Source of the DNA: Cupriavidus agavae
Lineage (GTDB): Bacteria; Pseudomonadota; Gammaproteobacteria; Burkholderiales; Burkholderiaceae
DNA: 64,000 nucleotides
Assembly: GCF_004217045.1 (NCBI RefSeq)
Contig: NZ_SGXM01000001.1
Coordinates: forward strand, 1,550,001-1,614,000
Direction of reading: 5' to 3'
Below are positions 26,401 to 34,362 of the stretch, one piece after another (within the stretch, counting starts at the first letter, position 1; every line of letters starts with the position of its first letter). The position numbers and the translations under genes are program-made. The notes beneath the pieces are model-generated. The model was not told the origin of the DNA and did no database searches. It saw only the letters and a program-made list of their open reading frames with translations.

Positions 26401-28309
26401 GTTCACCGTGGTGGGCGTGGGCGACATGTCCGGCGACGTGTTCGGCAACGGCATGCTGCTGTCGCCCCACATCAAGCTGCTGGCCGCATTCGACCATCGC
26501 CACATCTTCCTCGACCCCGACCCCGATTGCGCGAAAAGCCTGGCCGAGCGCCAGCGCCTGTTCGATTTGCCCCGATCGAGCTGGGCCGACTACGACACCA
26601 CGCTGATCTCGGCCGGCGGCGGCGTGTTTCCGCGCTCGGCCAAGACCATCGCGCTGTCACCGCAGGTGCGCGCCGTGCTCGGCGTCGAGGCGGCCACGCT
26701 GTCGCCGAACGAACTGATGCACGCCATCCTGTCGGCGCCGGTGGACCTGCTCTACAACGGCGGCATCGGCACCTACGTCAAGGCCAGCACGGAGACGCAC
26801 CTGCAGGCCGGCGACCGCTCGAATGATGCCATCCGCGTGAACGGCAGCGACCTGCGCTGCAAGGTGGTGGGCGAAGGCGGCAACCTCGGCTTCACCCAGT
26901 TGGGGCGCATCGAGTTTGCGCGTCACGGCGGGCGGATCAATACCGACGCCATCGACAACTCGGCCGGCGTCGACTGCTCCGACCACGAGGTCAATATAAA
27001 GATTCTGCTAGGTCTGGTGGTGGCCGACGGCGAAATGACCGAGAAGCAGCGCAACAAGCTGCTGGCCGAGATGACCGACGAAGTGGGCCTGCTGGTGCTG
27101 CACGACAACTACTACCAGACGCAGGCGCTGTCGGTGGCCGGACGCGAGGCACCCGCCCTGCTCGACGGCGAGGGCCGGCTGATCCGCTGGCTCGAACGCG
27201 CGGGCCGGCTCAACCGGCCGCTGGAGTTCCTGCCCTCCGAGGCCGAGATCGCCGAGCGCCGCGCGCTGGGCCAGGGGCTGGCTTCGCCCGAGCGTGCGGT
27301 GCTGCTGGCCTACAGCAAGATGTGGTTGTACGACGAGTTGCTGGCCTCGGACCTGCCCGAGGATGCGCTGGTGGCCGGACTGCTGCTCGACTACTTCCCC
27401 GAGCCGCTCCGGCAGCGCCATGCGGCGGCCATGACGCGCCATCCGCTGCGGCGCGAGATCCTGTCCACGCATCTGACCAATCTGCTGGTCAACCGGATCG
27501 GTGCCACGTTCGTGCACCGGCTGATGGAGGAAACCGACGCCCGCCCGGCGGACATCGTGCGCGCCTGCCTGCTGGCGCGCGACGTGTTCGGCCTGAGCGG
27601 CCTCTGGGCCCGCATCGACCAGCTCGACAACCGCGTGGACGATGCCGTTCAGGCGCGCATGTTCGGCGCGCTGGGGCGCCTGCTGGAACGCGCCACGCTC
27701 TGGTTCATCCGCTACCTGCGTGGCGGCGGCACCGTGGAACCGGGCGCGGCGCGCTTTGCCGAAGCGGCCCAGTGGCTGACGCCGCAGCTCTCGGCCCTGC
27801 TGCCCGAGGACGGCGCCAGGGAACTGGCCGAACGTGCCGCCGCGCTGACCGAGGCCGGCGTGGACGACGACCTCGCGCTGCGGGTAGCCGCCGGCGACCT
27901 CTCGGCCGCCGCGCTCGACATCGCCGAAGTGGCCGCCTCGTGCCAGCGCACCCTCGACGCCGTGGCCGGGGTCTACTTCGCGCTCGATACCGAGATGAAT
28001 TTCGCGTGGCTGCGCGAGCGCACGCTGTCGCTGCCGTCCGATACGCACTGGGACCTGCTCGCCCGCACCACCACGCTCGAAGACCTGGGCCGGCTCAAGC
28101 GCGCGCTGACCACGAGCGTGCTGGGCCAGGCGCACGACGGCGAAGCCGCGCCGGCCATGATCGAGCGCTGGCGCGGCCACCGGCAGGTGGCGCTGGAACG
28201 CTACGCGCAGATGCTGACGGACCAGCGCGCGTCCGGGGTGTCGGGCGCGGCGGCGTTGTCGATGCTGTCGGTGGCGGTCAGGGAGATTGGCCTGCTGGAA
28301 CGCGCCTGA
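23432..28309 (+). CDS. gdhB: NAD-specific glutamate dehydrogenase, large 180-kDa type
   Basis: Cytoplasmic enzyme that oxidises glutamate to 2-oxoglutarate and ammonium with NAD, chiefly in amino-acid catabolism. At about 1625 residues it is the L-GDH180 class. A long N-terminal regulatory half has ACT-like parts (for instance [19 protein letters not shown]). The catalytic core is central: [38 protein letters not shown] with the substrate Lys, then [18 protein letters not shown] of the dinucleotide fold, and [16 protein letters not shown]. The ATG at 23432 has GGAG upstream; the 23405 ATG lacks one. It is probably monocistronic, ending at a convergent hairpin near 28312-28340. Confidence 0.95.
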   Translation: [1625 protein letters not shown]

Positions 28310-28351
28310 CCGGAACGCGCCCGAAGTGCGGGGCGCGTCCGGCAGGCGGTG

Positions 28352-28738
28352 TCAGTCGTCGTCGATGACGTCGTCATCGTCCATGTCGCGCAGCGGCGGC
28401 GGGTCGTCACCATCTTCGGTGAGATCGTCGTCGCCGTCGCCACGGGCACGGAATTCGAGATTGAGGCGGAGGAAGAGGTCGAACGCATCGGCCAGCAGGT
28501 GTTTCTGGCGCGGCAGCAGGCTTGCGTAGGGCATGTCGTAGATGGACTGATGCGTGCCACGCGCGCCCTTGAGCCCGCGGTCGCGCGCGATGTCCGACAG
28601 CAACGCGGCAAAGCCCGAGAGATCCTGGGCCGCCAGCGCCGTGTTCAATACACGCGCGATGACTTGCGGGGAAGCACCCGACCATCCAATGACTTCGGCA
28701 TTGGAGGCGGAATCGTGGGAAAGATCGCTGATGTCCAT
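28352..28738 (-). CDS. Hypothetical protein with acidic C-terminus
   Basis: A 128-residue soluble protein starting MDISDLSHDSASNAEVIGWSGA, with AAGG just upstream of the ATG at 28738. The middle is helical (VIARVLNTALAAQDLSGFAALLSDIARDRG and LLPRQKHLLADAFDLFLRLNLEF). The last 30 residues are almost all Asp, Glu and Pro (ending DDDDVIDDD). Acidic tails often mediate binding to basic partners or mimic nucleic acid. No family was recognised. It lies convergent with the NAD-GDH gene and just downstream of a small zinc-ribbon gene. Confidence 0.7.
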   Translation of the reverse strand: MDISDLSHDSASNAEVIGWSGASPQVIARVLNTALAAQDLSGFAALLSDIARDRGLKGARGTHQSIYDMPYASLLPRQKHLLADAFDLFLRLNLEFRARGDGDDDLTEDGDDPPPLRDMDDDDVIDDD

Positions 28739-28829
28739 GATTGCCTTAACGGTCCGGCACCCGCCGCCTTGAGCGAACTTCGGCGACTTCACCCCTCGCA
28801 ACCGCCGTCGCCCCTCTTGAGGGGGGAGA

Positions 28830-29063
28830 TCAGGCGCGTTTGCCGCCACGCCGGCCGTCCGCGGGCCGGGCCGGTTTCGGCGATTCCTTGAGGCGGGCCA
28901 CCTGGCGGTACTTCTGCGTGCCGTCGGGCGCCTGCTTGACCTCGAGCGGATTGCGCGCGCCGCACTGGGGGCAGCGGAACAGCGGACCCTGGCCTTCGTT
29001 GCGGATTTCTACCTCGTCCTGCGCCCACTGGGCACCGCAAGGCTGGTTCTGACAGACAAACAT
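28830..29063 (-). CDS. Small zinc-ribbon protein
   Basis: A 77-residue basic protein with four cysteines in a zinc-ribbon arrangement: CQNQPC at residues 4-9 and CPQC at about 31-34, separated by a beta hairpin. The C-terminus is Lys/Arg/Pro-rich (RPADGRRGGKRA), suggesting nucleic-acid contact. Function unknown. The next gene downstream on the same strand, the acidic-tail protein, lies 91 nt away, so they may be cotranscribed. Confidence 0.75.
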   Translation of the reverse strand: MFVCQNQPCGAQWAQDEVEIRNEGQGPLFRCPQCGARNPLEVKQAPDGTQKYRQVARLKESPKPARPADGRRGGKRA

Positions 29064-29235
29064 CTATGGACTCCGATCGAGCGAGTCATCGTACCACGAG
29101 AGCAGGAAAGATCACCTGAGCGAGGCGCCCTACATCGGCGGGGTACGTGACTTGAGGTTATACCAATGGGGCGCGTACGCCAGGGAAGTCACAGCGCGTC
29201 GTGCAAACGCCAGACAACGGCGCGGCAAAGGCCGC

Positions 29236-29258
29236 TATACTACTGTACGTTTATACAG
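29236..29258 (+). promoter_or_regulatory. Promoter with LexA (SOS) box
   Basis: A -10 TATACT (29236-29241) is followed directly by CTGTACGTTTATACAG (29243-29258), which fits the LexA consensus CTGT-N8-ACAG exactly at the outer bases and is AT-rich inside. It lies 15 nt before the ATG at 29274. LexA bound there would block transcription of the small downstream gene. Confidence 0.75.
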
Positions 29259-29273
29259 TATCGGACCGATCCC

Positions 29274-29534
29274 ATGCCCGCCTATCAAGCCGCCGCGATC
29301 CTGCTGGAAGCCCACTACTTCGGCGACGACGCCGAGACCCTGCACCTGCCCTGCGACAGCGTGACCGTGCAAGGCGGCGCCATCCTCGTGGAGGGCGTGG
29401 AGATCAGGTTCCTGCGCGGCCTGCGCTGGACGCCGGATTATCTGTCATTCCAGTCCGGGGGTGACCATTATCGGTATCCGGTGGGCCGCCCGGCCGTGGT
29501 GGGCCCCCAGGCGGCGCGCTTCGGGATGCTGTAG
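29274..29534 (+). CDS. Small hypothetical protein, probably SOS-regulated
   Basis: An 86-residue soluble protein starting MPAYQAAAILLEAHYFGDDAETL and ending QAARFGML, probably mostly beta with a compact fold. No cysteine cluster, signal or membrane segment apart from one Cys. The ATG at 29274 is used because it follows the LexA box; the longer frame from 29166 would overlap the promoter. No function recognised. The SOS control suggests a role in DNA damage, cell-division arrest or a toxin-like activity, which is inference. Confidence 0.75.
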   Translation: MPAYQAAAILLEAHYFGDDAETLHLPCDSVTVQGGAILVEGVEIRFLRGLRWTPDYLSFQSGGDHYRYPVGRPAVVGPQAARFGML

Positions 29535-29553
29535 ATCGTGGAAGCGGGCAGGA

Positions 29554-30999
29554 CTATCGCGCCGCCCGCAACGCAAACGTCAGCCGCGTCCCCTGCCCGC
29601 CCTCCACCAGCCGCACCTGGCTGCCATTGAGTTGCAGCATGCGCTGCACGATCAGCAAACCCAGCCCGCCGCCGCGATGCGCCCCGCCTGACGGAAATGG
29701 CCGCTGGAAGATCGATTCCCGCAAGGCGGCGGGAATGCCGGGGCCGGTATCGCTGACCGTGACGGCGACCTTGCCGTCCTGGCTGGCAAGGTCGATTTCC
29801 ACGGTGCCGCCGGCCGGCGTATGGCGAATCGCGTTGTCGAGCAGGTTGGTCAGCACGCGCTCGATCATGCCGAGATCGGCCGAGACCGCCGGCAGCGCGG
29901 GCGGCACCCCGGCGCGGAGCTGGAGCTGCTTGGCCTCGGCGGACAGCGCGAACTTCTCCAGCACGTCCTGCGTGAGGTCGACCATCGAGAAGTCCTCGGG
30001 CATGGCCTGCACCATGCCGTGTTCGAGCCGCGCCAGTTCGAACAGCGATTGCGCCAGCCCACCCACCTTGGCGCTCTGCGCCAGCGCAATGGCCAGGTAG
30101 CGCTGGCGCTCCTCCACGCTCAGCGAATCGGCCTTGACCGACAGCGTTTCAAGATAGCCATGCAGCGAGGTCAGCGGCGTGCGCAGGTCGTGCGAGATAT
30201 TGGCGACCATCTCGCGGCGCTCCTGGTCCTGCTGGCGCAGCGCGCGCCATTGCGATTCGATGCGGCCAGCCATCTGGCGGAAGGCGGTCTGCAGCGCGGC
30301 AATCTCGTTGCGCGGCAGCGGCTCGGCCAGTTTGTCGGGCACGGCCGCCTGCCCGTCGCCCGAGTCGAAACGGCGAATGTCCTCGGTCAGCCGGCGCAGC
30401 GGGCGCGTGATCAGCCCGAACGCCACCAGGCCGGCAACGAGGCACAGCGCCGCCACCAGCCCCATCGACCAGAGCGTGGTGCGCATCACCGACAGCTCCG
30501 ACGCCTGCGCCGCCAGCTTGTCGTGCGCCTCGCCCATCAGCACCACGTAGATATAGCCGCCCTGACGCAGCGGCGCCGCGCTGAAGACCTTGCGGCCAGT
30601 GGCGCTGCGCGGGTCGTCGCCGAGGATGGGCAGCGCGCCGCCGTCGATCAGCTTCTTCACGGGCGCCAGGTCCACGCGGTCGCGCACGAGGTGCCCGCTC
30701 GGGGCGTCGTGGCCCCGGATGCGCCCCTGGTCGTCGAGCAGGTACACCTCGACGCTCGGGTTGACCACCATCAACTGGCCGAACAACTGCCGCAGCGCCT
30801 GCGGCGCGAGCGCGCTCTGGTCCTCCAGCAGCGCGTTGCGGGCGATATAGGCGGCCAGCCCGCGCGAGATGTCCTGGATCACCTCTTTCTCGTGCATCGC
30901 GTTGGCGCGCACCTGAAGCCAGGCCGAGGCGCCGCAGCAGGCCAGCAGCAGCGCGGCAAAGACCAGCGACAGCCGCTGGGTCAGCGAGAGGTTCTTCAT
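29554..30999 (-). CDS. Sensor histidine kinase
   Basis: A 481-residue membrane sensor kinase. Two N-terminal membrane segments (about residues 8-28 and 170-195) enclose a periplasmic sensor of about 140 residues. HAMP follows, then HisKA with the phospho-acceptor His270 (MVANISHDLRTPLTSLHGYLETL), and the HATPase_c with N box LTNLLDNAIRHTP, G1 DTGPGIP and G2 GLGLLIV. ATG overlaps the response regulator stop (ATGA). The pair is divergent from msrB-dipZ-msrA, so it likely senses oxidants that damage envelope methionines. Signal not visible. Confidence 0.93.
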   Translation of the reverse strand: MKNLSLTQRLSLVFAALLLACCGASAWLQVRANAMHEKEVIQDISRGLAAYIARNALLEDQSALAPQALRQLFGQLMVVNPSVEVYLLDDQGRIRGHDAPSGHLVRDRVDLAPVKKLIDGGALPILGDDPRSATGRKVFSAAPLRQGGYIYVVLMGEAHDKLAAQASELSVMRTTLWSMGLVAALCLVAGLVAFGLITRPLRRLTEDIRRFDSGDGQAAVPDKLAEPLPRNEIAALQTAFRQMAGRIESQWRALRQQDQERREMVANISHDLRTPLTSLHGYLETLSVKADSLSVEERQRYLAIALAQSAKVGGLAQSLFELARLEHGMVQAMPEDFSMVDLTQDVLEKFALSAEAKQLQLRAGVPPALPAVSADLGMIERVLTNLLDNAIRHTPAGGTVEIDLASQDGKVAVTVSDTGPGIPAALRESIFQRPFPSGGAHRGGGLGLLIVQRMLQLNGSQVRLVEGGQGTRLTFALRAAR

Positions 31000-31760
31000 G
31001 GCGCGGCTCCGGGCTCGGTGCCGTCCGCCGGCGGGTTTGCCGACAACTCGGCCTGCGGATCGGCCACGAAGCGGTAGCCCCGGCGCCAGACCGTCAGGAT
31101 GCGCCGCGGCGCGGCCGGATCGACCTCGATCTTGGTGCGCAGCCGGTTGATATGGGTGTTGACGGTGTGCTCGTACCCTTCGTGCTGGTAGCCCCAGACC
31201 GCGTTGAGCAGGTCCATGCGCGAGAACACCTTGCCGGGATGGCGCGCGAAGTAGTACAGCAGGTCGAACTCGCGCGGCGTCAGGTCAAGCCGGCGGCCAT
31301 CGAGCGTGACCACCCGCGCCAGCGGGTCGATCGTCAGGCCAGCCAGGTCGAGCGTGCCGGCATCGGACCGCACATCACGCGCCATGGCCTCCACGCGCCG
31401 CAGCAGCGCCTTGACCCGGGCCACGAGTTCGAGCACCGAGAACGGCTTGGCCAGGTAGTCGTCGGCGCCCAGTTCCAGGCCGAGGATGCGGTGCACCTCG
31501 CTGGAGCGGGCGCTGGTGATGATGATCGGGGTGTAGCGCGTCATGGCCCGGGCGCGGCGGCAGATCTCCAGGCCGTCGACGCCGGGCAGCATCAGGTCGA
31601 GCACCAGCGCGTCCCAGCCCCCCTGCTCCAGCAGCCGCAGCCCCTCGGCGCCGTCGGCGCTGTGCACCACCTCGTAGCGCTCGTCGCGCAGGTGCATCGC
31701 CAGCACATTGGCGATGCCGACATCGTCTTCGACCAGCAGGATGCGTTTGGCTTGTTCCAT
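30996..31760 (-). CDS. OmpR/PhoB-type response regulator
   Basis: A 254-residue response regulator. The receiver starts MEQAKRILLVEDDVGIANVLAMHL, with phospho-acceptor Asp55 in ALVLDLMLPGVDG and the Lys in DDYLAKPFSVLELVARV. The OmpR winged helix occupies the C-terminal half (DLTPREFDLLYYFARHPGKVFSRMDLLNAVWG and THINRLRTKIE). The ATG at 31760 was chosen over 31910 because the receiver starts there with GAGAGAAC upstream. Its stop overlaps the kinase start. It probably controls the divergent sulfoxide-repair genes. Confidence 0.93.
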   Translation of the reverse strand: MEQAKRILLVEDDVGIANVLAMHLRDERYEVVHSADGAEGLRLLEQGGWDALVLDLMLPGVDGLEICRRARAMTRYTPIIITSARSSEVHRILGLELGADDYLAKPFSVLELVARVKALLRRVEAMARDVRSDAGTLDLAGLTIDPLARVVTLDGRRLDLTPREFDLLYYFARHPGKVFSRMDLLNAVWGYQHEGYEHTVNTHINRLRTKIEVDPAAPRRILTVWRRGYRFVADPQAELSANPPADGTEPGAAP

Positions 31761-31927
31761 GTTCTCTCGGGCCGGGGCCGGGTGGCGCGGGGGTCGCCCC
31801 GGCATGCCGCTATTGTGCAGAAATCCGCGCGAGCGGGTGTTCACGAATTGTTTAAGGTTTGGCGAAGACTCCGGGACCGCCGCCTGCCTACGATTCGTCT
31901 CATCCCGCAATCGATCCGGAGACCATC

Positions 31928-32470
31928 ATGCGCATGACCCGTCGCTTTCTGCTGTCTGGCGGCACCCTGACCGCCGCGGTGGCCGCCGTGGGCGGCTGGC
32001 GGCTGCTGGCCGACAACCTGGCCAATGCCGCGTCCACCGCCTCGGCCGCCAAACCCGGCGCGCCCGCGCCCCAGACCTTCGCCGTCACGCTGACCGACGC
32101 CCAGTGGCGCGCCAGGCTGACGCCGGCCCAGTACGACGTGCTGCGCCGCGAAGGCACCGAGCGCCCGTACAGCAGCCCGCTCAACAACGAGCACCGCAAG
32201 GGCGTGTTCGCCTGCGCCGGCTGCGCGCTGGACCTGTTCTCGTCGAACACCAAGTTCGACAGCGGCACCGGCTGGCCCAGCTTCTGGGCGCCGCTGGCCG
32301 ATGCCGTGGGCACCACCAGCGACCGCACCTTCGGCATGCTGCGCACCGCCGTGCACTGCCACCGCTGCGGCGGGCACCTGGGCCACGTGTTCGACGATGG
32401 CCCGAAGCCGACCGGCCTGCGCTACTGCATGAACGGCGTGGCGATGACCTTCCGCCCGGCTTCGGCCTGA
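31928..32470 (+). CDS. msrB: Peptide-methionine (R)-S-oxide reductase, secreted (MsrB)
   Basis: Reduces the R epimer of methionine sulfoxide in proteins. About 180 residues. The N-terminus MRMTRRFLLSGGTLTAAVAAVGGW looks like a Tat-type signal or anchor, so the enzyme probably acts in the periplasm. Zinc ligands are CAGC and CHRCGGHLGHVFDDG. The catalytic Cys167 is in RYCMNGVAMTF. The shorter ATG at 31928 is preferred to a 31859 start because it begins the signal. The neighbours dipZ and msrA supply electrons and the S-specific partner. Confidence 0.95.
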   Translation: MRMTRRFLLSGGTLTAAVAAVGGWRLLADNLANAASTASAAKPGAPAPQTFAVTLTDAQWRARLTPAQYDVLRREGTERPYSSPLNNEHRKGVFACAGCALDLFSSNTKFDSGTGWPSFWAPLADAVGTTSDRTFGMLRTAVHCHRCGGHLGHVFDDGPKPTGLRYCMNGVAMTFRPASA

Positions 32471-32503
32471 CCCCGCGCTCCCACCCCTGACGAGGCCCTT
32501 GCC

Positions 32504-34294
32504 ATGTTGCTGCTGATTCTCTCCTATCTGGGCGGCGTGCTCACGATCCTGAGCCCGTGCATCCTGCCCGTGCTGCCGTTCGTGTTCGCCCGCGCCGACC
32601 AGCCGTTCAGGCGCTCGGGCCTGCCGCTGCTGGCGGGCATGGCGCTGACATTCGCCGGCGTGGCCACGCTGGCCGCCGTGGGCGGCGGCTGGGTGGCGCA
32701 GGCCAATGAATGGGGCCGCTGGCTGGCCATCGCGCTGCTGGCCGTGTTCGGCATCACGCTGCTGTTCCCGAGCGTGGCCGAGCGGCTGACCCAGCCGCTG
32801 GTGCGCGCCGGCAGCCGCCTGACCAACATCGCCCAGGCCGATGGCAAGCCGGCCAGTCCGGCCTCGTCGTTCCTGCTCGGCATCGCCACGGGGCTGCTCT
32901 GGGCGCCGTGCGCCGGGCCGATCCTGGGCCTGGTGCTGACCGGCGCCGCGCTGCAGGGCGCCAGCGTGGGCACCACGTTGCTGCTGCTGGCCTACGCGGC
33001 GGGCGCCGCAACCTCGCTGGCCGTGGCGCTGCTGATCGGCGGACGCGTGTTCGCGGCCATGAAGCGGTCGCTCGGGGCCGGGGAATGGGTGCGGCGCGGC
33101 ATTGGCGCCGCCATGCTGGTGGGCGTGGGCGCCATCGCGCTCGGCCTCGACACGGGCATCCTGACCCGCATCTCGACCGTGGCCACGGGCGGGCTGGAGC
33201 AGCGGCTGGTGGACCGGTTCGCCGGGCGGGCGGACGCGGGGGCTGCGGGCGGCGCGATGATGATGCAGGCCGGCGGCAACCCGGCCATGGCGATGGCCGC
33301 CAAGGCTGACGCCGGCAACCTGCCCGTGGAAGGCAAGTTCCCGGGCCTCGACGGTGCCGTGGCGTGGATCAACTCGCCGCCGCTGACCGCCGCCGAGTTG
33401 CGCGGCAAGGTGGTGCTGGTGGATTTCTGGACGTACTCGTGCATCAACTGCCTGCGCACGCTGCCCTATGTCAAGGCGTGGGCCGACAAGTACCGCGACC
33501 AGGGCCTCGTGGTCATCGGCGTGCACGCGCCGGAGTTCGCGTTCGAGCGCAATCTCGACAACGTGCGCAAGGCCGTCAAGGACCTCGGCATCACCTACCC
33601 CGTGGCCGTCGACAACAACTACGCCATCTGGCGCGCCTTCCAGAACAACTACTGGCCGGCGCACTACTTCATCGACGCCCAGGGACGCATCCGCTACCAC
33701 CATTTCGGGGAAGGCAACTACGCCAAGTCCGAGCAGGTGATCCGCGAACTGCTGGCCGAAGCCGGACACGCGGGCGCCGAGAAGCTGGCGATGACCGGCC
33801 CCGACGTCGCCCAGGGCGTGGAGATGGCTGCCGACAATGAGGCGCTGCGCTCGCCCGAAACCTACATCGGCTTTGCCCGCGCCGAGAATTTCGCGTCGCC
33901 GGGCGGACTGAAGCCCGATGCCGCGCAGGACTACCGCGCCCCGGCCGACCCGGCACTGAACCAGTGGGGGCTGGCCGGCGACTGGAAGGTTGGCCGGGAG
34001 CACGCCACGCTGGCCAAGGCTGACGGGCGTATTACCTACCGCTTCCACGCCCGCGACCTGCACCTCGTGCTCGGCCCCGGGGCGGATGGCAAGCCGGTGC
34101 GCTTCCGCGTGACCATCGACGGCCAGGCGCCCGGTGATTCCCACGGCACCGACGTGGCCGCCGATGGCACCGGCACCGTCACGGGCCAGCGCCTGTATCA
34201 ACTCGTGCGGCAGACCGGCGATATCCGCGACCGCACCTTCGACATCGAATTCCTGGACCCCGGCGTGCAAGCCTATGCCTTCACGTTCGGCTGA
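32504..34294 (+). CDS. dipZ: DipZ-type fusion: CcdA membrane electron carrier plus TlpA-like thioredoxin
   Basis: A 596-residue inner-membrane protein that moves thiol electrons from the cytoplasm to periplasmic partners. The first 220 residues form a CcdA/DsbD-like multi-helix channel with YLGGVLTILSPCILPVLPF and LLWAPCAGPILG, each with the conserved Pro-Cys. A long periplasmic part has a thioredoxin fold with WTYSCINCLRTLPYVKAW (Cys313/Cys316) followed by a C-terminal domain of the DipZ type (HARDLHLVLGPGADGKPVRFRVTIDG). It sits between msrB and msrA, so it most likely feeds electrons to them. Confidence 0.92.
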   Translation: MLLLILSYLGGVLTILSPCILPVLPFVFARADQPFRRSGLPLLAGMALTFAGVATLAAVGGGWVAQANEWGRWLAIALLAVFGITLLFPSVAERLTQPLVRAGSRLTNIAQADGKPASPASSFLLGIATGLLWAPCAGPILGLVLTGAALQGASVGTTLLLLAYAAGAATSLAVALLIGGRVFAAMKRSLGAGEWVRRGIGAAMLVGVGAIALGLDTGILTRISTVATGGLEQRLVDRFAGRADAGAAGGAMMMQAGGNPAMAMAAKADAGNLPVEGKFPGLDGAVAWINSPPLTAAELRGKVVLVDFWTYSCINCLRTLPYVKAWADKYRDQGLVVIGVHAPEFAFERNLDNVRKAVKDLGITYPVAVDNNYAIWRAFQNNYWPAHYFIDAQGRIRYHHFGEGNYAKSEQVIRELLAEAGHAGAEKLAMTGPDVAQGVEMAADNEALRSPETYIGFARAENFASPGGLKPDAAQDYRAPADPALNQWGLAGDWKVGREHATLAKADGRITYRFHARDLHLVLGPGADGKPVRFRVTIDGQAPGDSHGTDVAADGTGTVTGQRLYQLVRQTGDIRDRTFDIEFLDPGVQAYAFTFG

Positions 34295-34362
34295 TCCCGG
34301 CCCTTGCACCGCTGCTTTTTCGTAGAACTACTATTGCTGAACAGGTTGAAAAGGAAACGACC

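Noticed and set aside
28312-28340. A GC-rich hairpin between NAD-GDH and the convergent small gene as terminator
   Set aside because: A stem can be drawn but no U run follows on either strand, so support is weak.
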